A stretch of DNA of 64,000 nucleotides from Agromyces subbeticus DSM 16689 (lineage in GTDB: Bacteria > Actinomycetota > Actinomycetes > Actinomycetales > Microbacteriaceae): the NCBI RefSeq assembly GCF_000421565.1, contig NZ_ATXG01000001.1:620001-684000 (forward strand). The letters are read 5' to 3'. Positions 42,652-51,249 of this stretch are shown one piece after another. The notes under the pieces are model-generated. The model did not search any database, was not told the origin of the DNA, and saw nothing but the letters and a program-made list of their open reading frames with translations. The stretch's first letter is position 1. The number at the start of each line of letters is the position of its first letter. Made by a program: the position numbers and the translations under genes.

Positions 42652-43655
42652 GCAGCGTCGCCCCCGCCGACCTCCCCGTCGGCAAGAACCTCGGCTCGCT
42701 CGAGGCCGCCGAGGCCGCCGAGACCGCCGAGTCCACTGAGCGCGGCACCAAGACGGCGCGCGTCAAGAAGCGGTTGACGTCGCGCACCGCGACGATCATC
42801 TCGCTCATCATCGCCGTCGTCTGGACCATCCCCACGTTCGGGCTCCTCGTCTCGTCGTTCCGGCCGGCCGACCTGATTCGCGACACCGGCTGGTGGACGA
42901 TCTTCCAGAACCCGGGCTTCACGCTCGACAACTACGCCGATGTGCTGATCTCGACCTCGTCGTCGTCGCCGCAGCTCGGCGCGTACATCGTGAACTCGAT
43001 CGCGATCGCGGTGCTGGCCACGTTGATCCCGCTCGTGTTCGCCTCGATGGCGGCCTACGCCTTCGCGTGGATCCGGTTCAAGTGGGTCAACTGGCTCTTC
43101 ATCTTCGTGTTCGCCCTGCAGATCATCCCGCTGCAGATGGCGCTCGTTCCGCTGCTCCAGATCTTCTCGACCTGGCTGCGCCCGATGCAGGCGTGGTTGC
43201 ACGACATGATCCCCATCATCCCCGAGCAGAACTACCTGCCACTGTGGCTCGCGCACTCGATGTTCGCGCTGCCACTCGCGATCTTCCTGCTGCACAACTT
43301 CATCTCCGAGATCCCGTCCGACGTCATCGAGGCGGCGCGGGTCGACGGAGCCACGCACGGGCAGATCTTCTTCCGCATCGTGCTGCCGCTCGCGACCCCG
43401 GCGCTCGCGTCGTTCGCGATCTTCCAGTTCATCTGGGTGTGGAACGACCTGCTCGTCGCCCTCATCTTCTCGGGCGGCACGCAAGACGTCGCGCCGCTCA
43501 CCCAGCGATTGGCCGAGATGGTCGGCACGAGAGGTCAGGACTGGCAGCGGCTCACGGCGGCCGCATTCATCTCGATCGTCATTCCGCTCGCGGTCTTCTT
43601 CGGTTTGCAGCGCTACTTCGTGCGCGGCCTGCTCGCCGGTTCCACGAAGGGGTAG
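42648..43655 (+). CDS. CUT1 importer permease (AglG-like)
   Basis: A 335-residue permease. A hydrophilic Glu/Ala/Thr-rich N-terminus (about 45 residues) precedes six membrane helices. The coupling loop is EAARVDGATHGQIFFRIVLPLATP near residue 225. The C-terminus FVRGLLAGSTKG is usual for the family. The ATG at 42648 overlaps the previous stop. It is the last gene of the operon and no ATPase follows; the next gene is an exporter of a different class. Confidence 0.92.
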   Translation: MSSVAPADLPVGKNLGSLEAAEAAETAESTERGTKTARVKKRLTSRTATIISLIIAVVWTIPTFGLLVSSFRPADLIRDTGWWTIFQNPGFTLDNYADVLISTSSSSPQLGAYIVNSIAIAVLATLIPLVFASMAAYAFAWIRFKWVNWLFIFVFALQIIPLQMALVPLLQIFSTWLRPMQAWLHDMIPIIPEQNYLPLWLAHSMFALPLAIFLLHNFISEIPSDVIEAARVDGATHGQIFFRIVLPLATPALASFAIFQFIWVWNDLLVALIFSGGTQDVAPLTQRLAEMVGTRGQDWQRLTAAAFISIVIPLAVFFGLQRYFVRGLLAGSTKG

Positions 43656-43730
43656 CACGCCGACTCGTCGAGTACGTGCGCCGCGGGCGAACACGGGCCG
43701 GGGCTCGGGGGTGCGGATTAGGGTGAACCC

Positions 43731-45707
43731 ATGAGCATGCACGGGGGAGCACCGCGCGTCGGCAGTACCGCCGGTGGCGGTGGTGGTGGTGGTGGCGGTG
43801 GCGCGGGCGGCGGCCGCGGCGGCGGTGCAGGCGCGGGTGGCGGCGGCTCGCGCCGGGTCTTCTCGGCTGACGAAGCGGCGCAGCGCGCCGCGAACGCCGA
43901 GGCGCCGCGGGTGCCCAACCTGCTCGGCCGCATCGCCGAGCTGTTCGCCCCGCACAAGGGTGCGCTCATCACCACGGTCGTGCTCGTGCTCATCGGCGCC
44001 GGGTTCGCCATCATCCCGCCCCTGCTGACCCAGCGGGCGTTCGACGACGGCCTGTTCCCGGTCGACGCGAGCGGCGAGGCATCCGGCCCGAACCTGCCAG
44101 TGCTCATGTGGCTCGTCATCGCGATGATCGCCGTCTACATCGTCTCGGCCCTGCTCGGCGTGTGGCAGACGTGGCTCACGGCGACGATCGGCAACAAGGT
44201 CATGGGCGCCCTGCGCGTGCGGCTCTTCACGCACCTGCAGGCCATGGAGTTGAGCTTCTTCACGCGCACGAAGACGGGCGTCATCCAGTCGCGCCTGCAG
44301 AACGACGTCGGCGGCGTCGCGGGCGTGCTCACGAACACCGTCTCGAGCGTGCTCGGCAACACGGTCACGGTGATCTCGGCGTTCATCGCGATGCTGATCC
44401 TCAACTGGCAGCTCACGATCATCGCGCTCGTGCTCATGCCGTTCATGGTCATCGCCCAGCGCCGGGTCGGCCAGGTGCGGGCACGCATCGCGGGCAAGAC
44501 GCAGGAGTCGTTGTCGGAGATGACGGCGATCACGCAAGAGACGCTGAGCGTCTCCGGCATTCTGCTGTCGAAGAGCTTCACCCGGCAGAAGAGCGAGATC
44601 GAGCGCTACGCCGACGAGAACCAGAACCAGATCGAGCTGCAGGTCAGGCAGCAGATGAGCGGCCAGTGGTTCTTCGCCATGGTCAACATCTTCATGTCGT
44701 CGATTCCCGCGATCGTCTACCTGGTCGCCGGCTGGCTCATCGCCGGCGGCGCAGCGGATGTCACGGCGGGCACGATCGTCGCCTTCACCACCGTGCAGGC
44801 GCGACTGCTGTTCCCGCTCATGGGGCTCATGCGCGTCGCGCTCGACCTGCAGACCTCGAGTGCGCTGTTCGCCCGCATCTTCGAGTACCTCGACCTGAAG
44901 CCCGCGATCGTCGACAAGGCCGGTGCTCGCGCTGTGCCGTCGGGCCCCGCGCTCGGCCGGGTCGAGTTCGACGAGGTGTCGTTCCGCTACCCCGATGCCG
45001 ACGACGACTCGCGGCCGACGCTCGATGGTGTGAGCTTCACGATCGAACCCGGCCAGTTCGCGGCCTTCGTCGGCCCGTCGGGCGCCGGCAAGACGACGGT
45101 CTCCTACCTCGTGCCGCGGCTGTACGAGGCATCCGCCGGTGCCGTGCGCTTCGCGGGTGTCGACGTGCGCGACCTCGATCAGGAGTCCCTCATCTCGCAC
45201 ATCGGCATCGTGAGTCAAGAGACCTACCTCTTCCACGCCACCATCGGCGAGAACCTGCGCTACGCGCGGCCCGATGCCTCCGACGCCGAGGTCGAGGCAG
45301 CGGCGCGCGCCGCCAACATCCACGAGACCATCGCCTCGTTCCCCGAGGGCTACGACACCGTGGTCGGTGAGCGCGGCTACCGGCTCTCGGGCGGTGAGAA
45401 GCAGCGCATCGCGATCGCGCGGGTACTGCTGAAAGACCCCGCGGTGCTCGTGCTCGACGAGGCGACGAGCGCACTCGACACCATCTCCGAGCGCGTGGTG
45501 CAGCAGGCTCTCGACGACGCAGCGCGAGGTCGCACCACGATCGCCATCGCGCACCGGCTCTCGACGGTGGTGGCGGCCGACGTGATCTTCGTCGTCGTGG
45601 CCGGCCGCATCGTCGAGCAGGGCACGCACGCCGAACTCGTCGGAGCCGAGGGCGTCTACGCCTCGCTGTATCGCCAGCAGGAGGAGCGGCCGGTGCTCGA
45701 GGGCTGA
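43731..45707 (+). CDS. ABC exporter (fused membrane and ATPase domains) with poly-Gly N-terminus
   Basis: A 658-residue half-transporter of the MsbA/LmrA type. Six membrane helices (about residues 75-360) are followed by an ATPase domain with Walker A GPSGAGKTT, signature LSGGEKQRIAIARVLL, Walker B VLVLDEATSAL and the H-loop AHRLST. It should act as a homodimer or with another half. The first 40 residues include an almost uninterrupted Gly tract from GGT/GGC codons (about 43770-43850). TAGGGT at 43719-43724 lies 6 nt before the ATG, the pattern of a leaderless transcript, and no Shine-Dalgarno site is visible. The exported substrate is unknown. Confidence 0.92.
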   Translation: MSMHGGAPRVGSTAGGGGGGGGGGAGGGRGGGAGAGGGGSRRVFSADEAAQRAANAEAPRVPNLLGRIAELFAPHKGALITTVVLVLIGAGFAIIPPLLTQRAFDDGLFPVDASGEASGPNLPVLMWLVIAMIAVYIVSALLGVWQTWLTATIGNKVMGALRVRLFTHLQAMELSFFTRTKTGVIQSRLQNDVGGVAGVLTNTVSSVLGNTVTVISAFIAMLILNWQLTIIALVLMPFMVIAQRRVGQVRARIAGKTQESLSEMTAITQETLSVSGILLSKSFTRQKSEIERYADENQNQIELQVRQQMSGQWFFAMVNIFMSSIPAIVYLVAGWLIAGGAADVTAGTIVAFTTVQARLLFPLMGLMRVALDLQTSSALFARIFEYLDLKPAIVDKAGARAVPSGPALGRVEFDEVSFRYPDADDDSRPTLDGVSFTIEPGQFAAFVGPSGAGKTTVSYLVPRLYEASAGAVRFAGVDVRDLDQESLISHIGIVSQETYLFHATIGENLRYARPDASDAEVEAAARAANIHETIASFPEGYDTVVGERGYRLSGGEKQRIAIARVLLKDPAVLVLDEATSALDTISERVVQQALDDAARGRTTIAIAHRLSTVVAADVIFVVVAGRIVEQGTHAELVGAEGVYASLYRQQEERPVLEG

Positions 45708-45831
45708 CGCTCGTCGGGGCCGACCCGCGACGGTCGATTCGCGGGCATGACTTCGGCCGAACACCTTGCGGGGCACGGGGCAGCCGACAGTAGAGTGTGG
45801 AACAGCTTGCCGGGGGGCCGAGAGGGGCGAC

Positions 45832-48111
45832 GTGTCGACGACTGAACGAGGCGCGCCTCCTGGGACTCCGTCTGAAGATGACGTTGCATCGCGAGCGGCA
45901 ACCGCAGCCGGAGCAGCAGAGTCACCACCGCGGCCACCGGCCGCGCCACCAGCGGCGCGTCGCGCGGCGCGCGAGCCGAAGCCACGCGCATCGAAGTCCC
46001 GGCGGGTCGGGCTCAGCATCCAGTCGAAGCTGCTCATCATGCTGCTCGGGGTCAGCCTCGTCTCGTCGGTCATCGTCGGCATCATCGGCTTCGTCAGCGG
46101 GCGCGAATCGCTGCGCGCCGCGGCGATCGACCAACTGACCACCATCCGGGAGCTGCGCACGGGCGAGCTCGAGCGCGTGTTCGGAGGCGTGCAGACCGGG
46201 GTGACGCTCGACTCGCGCAACCTCAGCGCGCAGAACGCCTCGGCCGCCCTGAACGCCGGGTTCGAGGAGGCGCAGTCGCGTCAGCTCACCGAGGAGCAGC
46301 GGGCCGAGCTCGAGGCCTACCACGACACCGAGTTCAACCCGGCTCTGGAGGCCCGCGCGGGCGGCACCTACGCCGACAGCGCGTTCATCCCCGAATCCGC
46401 CGCCGGGCAGTACCTGCAGTACGAGTACACCTCGCAGGTCTACCGTTTCCCGGGCGGCGAGCTCGACGAAGAGACGGCCATCACCGCGGGCAACGCCGAT
46501 GACGGCAGCCCCTGGTCGGCAGCGCGCGAGCGGTACCACGACTACTTCCAGCGCATCATCGACGCCTCCGGCTACGACGACGTGCTCATGCTCGACACCG
46601 AGGGCAACGTCGTCTACACCGCGTACTCCGGTCCCGATCTCGGTATGAACCTCACGACGGGGCCGCTCAAGGACTCGCAGCTCGCCGTCGCGTACCGCGA
46701 GGTGATGGCCACGAACTCGGTCAACGCGCTCGCGACCACCGACTACGAGCGCTACATCCCGTCGCTCAACGTGCCGGCGATCTGGGTGGTCTCGCCGGTC
46801 GGCAACTCGGAGCACATCTCGGGCGCCATGGCCGTGCAGATTCCGATCGACATCATCAACGACGTCCTCACTGGCGATGAACGTTGGAAGGAGCAAGGGC
46901 TCGGCGACACCGGCGAGGTCTACATCGTCGGCAGCGACGACCTGATGCGCAGCAACTCGCGCCTGCTCATCGAAGACCCCGAGGCGTATGAGAAGCTCGC
47001 CGTGGCCAACGGCACCCCGTCGGACCTCGCCGCACGCGAGGTCGAGGTCGGCGGCACGGTGCTCTTGCAACCGGTCACCACCGACTCGGTGCGGCTCGCC
47101 CAGCAGGGCAAGTCGGGCACCACGATCTCACGGGGGTACCTGGGCCGCGAGAACATCACGGCGTACACCCCGGTCGACATCGACGGGCTCAACTGGGTCG
47201 CGGTCGCCCGCATCGACACCGCTGAGGCCTTCGCCCCGGTGACCGACTTCACGCGCAACCTGGTGATCTCGATGCTCGCCATCCTGCTCGCCGTGAGCGT
47301 GCTCTCGATGCTGCTCGCCCAGGTGTTCACGCGCCCGGTGCGTCATCTCTCCGACGCCGTGCGGCGCGTAGCGGGCGGCGATCTCACGGTGCAGGTGCCC
47401 GCCGGTTCACGCGACGAGTTCGGCGATCTCGGCAATGCCTTCAACGACATGAGCTCGAGCCTGCGCATCAAGCAGGAGCTCATCGACGAGCAGCGCGGCG
47501 AGAACGAGCGGCTGCTGCACACGCTGATGCCCGAGACGGTCGCCAAGCGCTACCAAGACGGCGAGGAGACGATCGCCGAGGTGCACCAAGACGTCTCGGT
47601 CATCTTCGCCGAGCTCATCGGCTTCGACGACTTCACGGCGTCGCTGTCGAGCGATGACGAACTCGCGCAGCTCAACTCGCTCATGCGCGGCTTCGACGAA
47701 GCGGCGGAGCGAACCGGCGTCGAGAAGGTGCGAACGCTCAGGGGCGGCTATCTCGCGAGCTCGGGCCTCATCGTGCCCCGCGTCGACAACGTGCGGCGCG
47801 CCGTCGAGTTCGCGACCGAGCTGCGCACCGTCATCGAACGGTTCAACGCGTCGAACGACGCATCCATCGAACTGCGCGCCGGTATCGCGACCGGCACGGT
47901 GACGAGCGGCCTCGTCGGGCGCACGAGCCTCGCCTACGACCTCTGGGGCGATGCCGTGAACCTCGCCTATCGGGTGCGCAGCGTTGACGGCAGGCCCGGT
48001 GTCTATGTGAGCCAGGCGGTGAAGGATCGCCTGCAAGACGGAGTGCGCATCGTCTCGGCGGGAACGATCGACACCGCCGACGGCTCCGAGACCGTGTGGC
48101 GGGTGGAGTAG
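45832..48111 (+). CDS. membrane sensor with degenerate class III cyclase domain
   Basis: A 759-residue protein. It has a Pro/Ala/Arg-rich N-terminus, TM1 (about 67-88), a large extracytoplasmic Cache-like sensor (about 90-475), TM2 (about 477-499), HAMP (about 500-555), a short coiled segment and a class III nucleotide cyclase domain (about 588-759). The purine- and ribose-contact parts (VEKV, YDLWGDAVNLAYRV) are kept. The two metal-binding Asp residues are altered: Glu594 in FAELIGF instead of FADIVGF, and Gly638 in TLRGGYL instead of TIGDAYM. It is therefore probably inactive or very weak as a cyclase. It ends 3 bp before a cyclic-nucleotide-binding channel gene. The GTG start at 45832 has AGAGGGG upstream. 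Confidence 0.88.
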   Translation: MSTTERGAPPGTPSEDDVASRAATAAGAAESPPRPPAAPPAARRAAREPKPRASKSRRVGLSIQSKLLIMLLGVSLVSSVIVGIIGFVSGRESLRAAAIDQLTTIRELRTGELERVFGGVQTGVTLDSRNLSAQNASAALNAGFEEAQSRQLTEEQRAELEAYHDTEFNPALEARAGGTYADSAFIPESAAGQYLQYEYTSQVYRFPGGELDEETAITAGNADDGSPWSAARERYHDYFQRIIDASGYDDVLMLDTEGNVVYTAYSGPDLGMNLTTGPLKDSQLAVAYREVMATNSVNALATTDYERYIPSLNVPAIWVVSPVGNSEHISGAMAVQIPIDIINDVLTGDERWKEQGLGDTGEVYIVGSDDLMRSNSRLLIEDPEAYEKLAVANGTPSDLAAREVEVGGTVLLQPVTTDSVRLAQQGKSGTTISRGYLGRENITAYTPVDIDGLNWVAVARIDTAEAFAPVTDFTRNLVISMLAILLAVSVLSMLLAQVFTRPVRHLSDAVRRVAGGDLTVQVPAGSRDEFGDLGNAFNDMSSSLRIKQELIDEQRGENERLLHTLMPETVAKRYQDGEETIAEVHQDVSVIFAELIGFDDFTASLSSDDELAQLNSLMRGFDEAAERTGVEKVRTLRGGYLASSGLIVPRVDNVRRAVEFATELRTVIERFNASNDASIELRAGIATGTVTSGLVGRTSLAYDLWGDAVNLAYRVRSVDGRPGVYVSQAVKDRLQDGVRIVSAGTIDTADGSETVWRVE

Positions 48112-48114
48112 TCC

Positions 48115-49539
48115 ATGGACGTCTTCGGCGAGGGCTGGCTGTTCTGGGGCATCGTGCTCGCGGTCGGCGTGCCGCTGCTGCTCGTCGTGCTCACCGAGGT
48201 GCTCGGCTGGCTGACTCGTCGGGGCAGCGCGGCCGCGGGCCCCGTGCGGCTGCTCCGCAACTGGGTCGTGCCGGTCGGGGCGCTCTTCGGCCTGCTGATC
48301 TTCGCGATCCAGTCGCCCGCCGAACAGGCGTGGGCGCGAGTCGTCGCCACCGTGCTCGGCTTCCTCGTGATCCTCCTCGTGCTGAGCGCCGTCAACGTCG
48401 CCCTCTTCGCGAACGCGAAGCCGGGCAGCTGGCGCGAGCGAATCCCGTCGATCTTCGTCGACCTCGGCCGGCTCGTGCTCATCGTCGTCGGTCTCGCCAT
48501 CCTCTTCTCGTGGGTGTGGGACGCGGATGTCGGCGGCCTCATCGCCGCGCTCGGCGTCACGTCGATCGTCATCGGCCTCGCGTTGCAGAATGCGGTCGGC
48601 GGCATCATCTCGGGGTTGCTGCTGCTCTTCGAGCAGCCGTTCAAGCTCGGCGACTGGCTCGACACGGGCAGCGTGCGGGGCCGGGTCATCGAGGTGAACT
48701 GGCGCGCCGTGCACATCGACACCGGCGCCGGGGTGCAGATCGTGCCCAACTCCGCGCTCGCGAACTCCTCGTTCACCAACCTCAGCCTGCCGACCGAACT
48801 GCACCGGGCGATCGCCACCGTGACCTTCTCGACCGATGACCCGCCGCACGAGGTCATCGACCTCGTCGTCGACGTGGCTCGTGGGCTGCCGATGGCCGTG
48901 CCCGACACGCCACCCACGGCGCGATACCTGGGTGCCGCGAAGTACGAGGTCGAGGTGCCGGTCTCGGGTCCGGCCGCGGCGGATGACGCGATCTCGCTCC
49001 TGCTCGCGTGGCTCTGGTACGCGGCGAGACGGCGAGGGCTCTCGCTCGATGGCGACGCCACCGACCCCGTCGCCGAGCCCGCCCGGCTCGACGCCGCCCT
49101 CGAGCTCATCGGGCCGGCGCTGCGGTTGAGCGCCGAACACCGCGAGCGACTCGCGCCCGCCTGCCACCTCGAGCGCTACGGCACGGGCGAGGTCGTGCAG
49201 CAGCCCGACCGCGTGCCCGACATGCTGCGCATCGTCGTCGACGGTCGCCTGGCCCTGTCGATCGTGACCGATCGCGGTGCGATCGAATCCGGCTCGGCAG
49301 AGGTCGGCGAGTCCGTCGGCCAGACCGTGCTCACCCGCGAACCCTCGTTCGTGCGCGCCGTCGCCGCCGAGGTCACGACGCTCCTCGTGATGCCGCTCGC
49401 CGTCATCGACGAGATCGTGCGCTCGAACCCCGCCGTCGCGCGCGACATCGGCCAGGCGATCGAGAATCGGCGGCGCGCGGCATCCGATGCCCTCGCCGCC
49501 GCCGGCATCGTGCGCGGCACGATCGGCGGGCGGCGGTAG
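48115..49539 (+). CDS. MscS-family channel with C-terminal cyclic-nucleotide-binding domain
   Basis: A 474-residue membrane protein. About four helices precede the MscS pore helix and beta domain (GGLIAALGVTSIVIGLALQNAVGGIISG, FEQPFKLGDWL, NWRAVHIDTGAGVQIVPNSALANSSFTNLS). After a linker, residues about 345-455 form a cyclic-nucleotide-binding domain with a phosphate-binding-cassette-like stretch: Glu in VGESVG (about residue 397) and Arg in FVRAVAA (about 413). MscS proteins with this domain are the bacterial cyclic-nucleotide-gated (bCNG) channels. GGAG precedes the ATG. It is tightly coupled to the cyclase-like sensor upstream. Confidence 0.9.
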   Translation: MDVFGEGWLFWGIVLAVGVPLLLVVLTEVLGWLTRRGSAAAGPVRLLRNWVVPVGALFGLLIFAIQSPAEQAWARVVATVLGFLVILLVLSAVNVALFANAKPGSWRERIPSIFVDLGRLVLIVVGLAILFSWVWDADVGGLIAALGVTSIVIGLALQNAVGGIISGLLLLFEQPFKLGDWLDTGSVRGRVIEVNWRAVHIDTGAGVQIVPNSALANSSFTNLSLPTELHRAIATVTFSTDDPPHEVIDLVVDVARGLPMAVPDTPPTARYLGAAKYEVEVPVSGPAAADDAISLLLAWLWYAARRRGLSLDGDATDPVAEPARLDAALELIGPALRLSAEHRERLAPACHLERYGTGEVVQQPDRVPDMLRIVVDGRLALSIVTDRGAIESGSAEVGESVGQTVLTREPSFVRAVAAEVTTLLVMPLAVIDEIVRSNPAVARDIGQAIENRRRAASDALAAAGIVRGTIGGRR

Positions 49540-49558
49540 GCGGCCGCGCCGGGCCGCC

Positions 49559-49672
49559 GGTCGAGTCGGCCCGCCAAGGTGGGCCGTCGGTCGAGTAGGC
49601 CCGCCAGGGCCGTATCGAGACCTCGTGGGGTCTCGATACGCTCGCTGGCGCTCGCTACTCGACCGGCGGGGA
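49559..49672. repeat. dispersed intergenic palindromic repeat (GTCGAGTAG / GTATCGAGACC type), copy 1
   Basis: Two partial tandem units beginning GGTCGAGT (49559 and 49589) lead into CGTATCGAGACC (49611-49622), which is mirrored by GGTCTCGATACG (49629-49640) over a 6-bp loop. A Gly/Ala-type GCTCGCT tail and CTACTCGACCGG follow. It lies between convergent genes. Its right end supplies the last codons and the TAG stop of the DUF305 gene (49655). It probably folds as a bidirectional terminator. A second copy is at 53977-54053. Confidence 0.8.
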
Positions 49673-50371
49673 GTCGGGCGAGCGCTCGGCGAGCATGTCG
49701 GTCATGAGGTCGATCTCCGATGTCTGGCTGTCGACGATCGACTGCGCGAGCGCCACCACGACATCGTTCGACGAGCGGTCGAGCACGGCATCGGCCATCT
49801 CGACCGCGCCCTGGTGGTGCGCGATCATGAGCTCGAGGAATCGGCGTTCGGCCGCGATGCCGGTCAGGCTGCGCAGCTCTTCCACCTGAGCCGGTGTCGC
49901 GAGCCCCGGCATGGGTGCGCCGGGCTGGTGAGTGCCCGGGTCGGATGTCGCGTGCGTGCCGTGCCCGGCGGCGCCGTCGACTGAGGGGCGGGTCATCCAC
50001 GTCATCGACGGCTCGCGACCGGCCTGCGAGATGCCCCACTCGGCGAGCCAGCCGTACATCTGCCCGGCCTGCTGGGCCTGGGTCGTCGCGATGTCGTAGC
50101 CGAGCAGGCGCACCTCGGCGTCATCGGTCGCGTCGCGCACGATCATCGCGAGCTCGACGCCCTGCAGGTGATGCACCTGCATGTCGCGGGCGAAGCCGGC
50201 CTCGGCGCTCGTGTCGGCGGGCGTCGGGTCGGCGAGCGTCGAGAGCCGGCCGATCGAGAACGCCGCGATCGCAACGACGACGAGGGCGACGGATGCCACG
50301 GCGATGGCGGCCACTCGCCCCCCGCGACGCCGGTCGGACTCGACGACGTGCGACTCTGTGTTCGCGGTCAC
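49655..50371 (-). CDS. DUF305-family membrane-anchored protein
   Basis: A 238-residue protein with one N-terminal membrane segment (AAIAVASVALVVVAIAAFSIG) and an extracytoplasmic DUF305 domain. The ferritin-like helical pattern with conserved His/Met residues is visible in ARDMQVHHLQGVELAMIV and RFLELMIAHHQGAVEMADAVL, possible metal (copper) ligands. It begins at a GTG overlapping the DUF3105 stop (GTGA), so the two are co-translated; this pair is common in actinobacteria. Its last residues and stop come from the intergenic repeat. Confidence 0.88.
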   Translation of the reverse strand: MTANTESHVVESDRRRGGRVAAIAVASVALVVVAIAAFSIGRLSTLADPTPADTSAEAGFARDMQVHHLQGVELAMIVRDATDDAEVRLLGYDIATTQAQQAGQMYGWLAEWGISQAGREPSMTWMTRPSVDGAAGHGTHATSDPGTHQPGAPMPGLATPAQVEELRSLTGIAAERRFLELMIAHHQGAVEMADAVLDRSSNDVVVALAQSIVDSQTSEIDLMTDMLAERSPDSPPVE

Positions 50372-51051
50372 GTCACCTTGCCGGGAGCGTCGAAGGCCCC
50401 CGTGCACAGGGCGCCGGGCTCGGGCACGTTCTGGCTCTTCCAGTACTCCTCGAAGAACGTGGGAATGCGCTCGTCGTCGGCCGCGTCGACGGCGAGCTGC
50501 GTGTTCCAGCCGCTCAGCACGATCGGCGACGGCAGGTCGTCGAACGGCGAGAGCACCACGTAGGTCGATGGCAGTTGCTTCTTCAGCGCCTCGAGCTCTG
50601 CGGCGGGAAGATCGGAGTCGTAGGTCACCCAGATCGCGCCGTGCTCGAGCGAGTGCACCGCGTTCTCGTTGGGCACCGGCTGCTCGTAGACGCCGCAATT
50701 GAGCCACATCTGATTGTGCTCGCCGCCGGCCGGCGGGGTCTGCGCGTAATCGACGACGCCCTCGACGTGTCCGGCCTCGTTCTCGAAGGTCTCGACGCCC
50801 TCGATCTTCGTGCCGTCGCCGCCCGCGCTGTACGAGGCTGCCTGGGGGGTCAGCACGATCGCCGCGACGATGAGGCCGACCACGGCGACGCCGCCGACGA
50901 CCGCCGACCAGATGCCGATGCGCCGGTTGCGCTTGGCGCGGGCTTCACGCTTCTTGAACTCGGCGAGCTTGCGTTCGCGTTCTGCGGCGCGTTGCGCCTT
51001 CACGCTCAACTGCTTCTTCACGGCGGGGGGAACGGGGGGGGTCGCGCTCAC
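50368..51051 (-). CDS. DUF3105-family membrane-anchored protein
   Basis: A 227-residue protein. A Lys/Arg/Glu-rich cytoplasmic segment, one membrane helix (about residues 45-68) and an external DUF3105 domain with MWLNCGVYEQPVPNENAVHSLEHGAIWVTY are seen. The His-Ser-Leu-Glu-His motif and conserved Cys suggest metal or thiol chemistry, but the function is unknown. The GTG at 51051 was chosen because it precedes the charged N-terminus typical of the family and has GAGAGG upstream; the frame runs further without support. It is divergent from the cystathionine genes. Confidence 0.85.
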   Translation of the reverse strand: MSATPPVPPAVKKQLSVKAQRAAERERKLAEFKKREARAKRNRRIGIWSAVVGGVAVVGLIVAAIVLTPQAASYSAGGDGTKIEGVETFENEAGHVEGVVDYAQTPPAGGEHNQMWLNCGVYEQPVPNENAVHSLEHGAIWVTYDSDLPAAELEALKKQLPSTYVVLSPFDDLPSPIVLSGWNTQLAVDAADDERIPTFFEEYWKSQNVPEPGALCTGAFDAPGKVT

Positions 51052-51083
51052 GCGGGGGCCTCTCGATCGGGGACGTCCGTCCA

Positions 51084-51095
51084 ATACGAACGTAT
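51084..51095. promoter_or_regulatory. palindrome before the DUF3105 gene
   Basis: ATACGAACGTAT is a palindrome with perfect ATACG/CGTAT arms, 33 bp upstream of the DUF3105 start in an otherwise GC-rich region. It could be a repressor site for the DUF3105-DUF305 operon; the regulator is unknown. Confidence 0.45.
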
Positions 51096-51188
51096 GCAGC
51101 TGTGAGAATGCCGGGTCGTGGCATCCGCTCGATCGCTTCAACCTCGCGCCGGGCTCGGCGGCGCCGTGGCCGCCCGCGCGATCACCCG

Positions 51189-51216
51189 TCGACAGCGGCG
51201 GGGTGCGCAGTAGGAT
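51189..51216 (+). promoter_or_regulatory. promoter of the cystathionine operon and its leaderless upstream ORF
   Basis: TCGACA (51189-51194) and TAGGAT (51211-51216) are separated by 16 bp. The start expected 6-7 nt after the -10 falls on the GTG of the small ORF at 51223, giving a leaderless transcript whose first codon is that GTG. Confidence 0.7.
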
Positions 51217-51222
51217 GGCCAG

Positions 51223-51249
51223 GTGATCCTCGAGCTGTGTTGTCGCTGA
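51223..51249 (+). CDS. Cys-Cys upstream ORF (putative cysteine-sensing leader peptide)
   Basis: GTG followed by seven codons and TGA encodes MILELCCR, with two consecutive Cys codons (TGT TGT) just before Arg and the stop. It has no Shine-Dalgarno site, but its GTG coincides with the expected transcription start of the promoter at 51189-51216. Leaderless short ORFs with Cys runs upstream of sulfur genes act as cysteine-responsive attenuators in mycobacteria. The gene 90 bp downstream is cystathionine beta-synthase, a cysteine-metabolism gene. I infer the same type of control here: slow decoding of Cys codons when cysteinyl-tRNA is low would alter downstream translation or transcription. Confidence 0.68.
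   Translation: MILELCCR

Noticed and set aside
42609..46220. A 1203-codon open frame on the minus strand
   Set aside because: It is antisense to a permease, the ABC exporter and the cyclase-like gene, with Arg/Glu/His-biased composition typical of codon-phase shadows.
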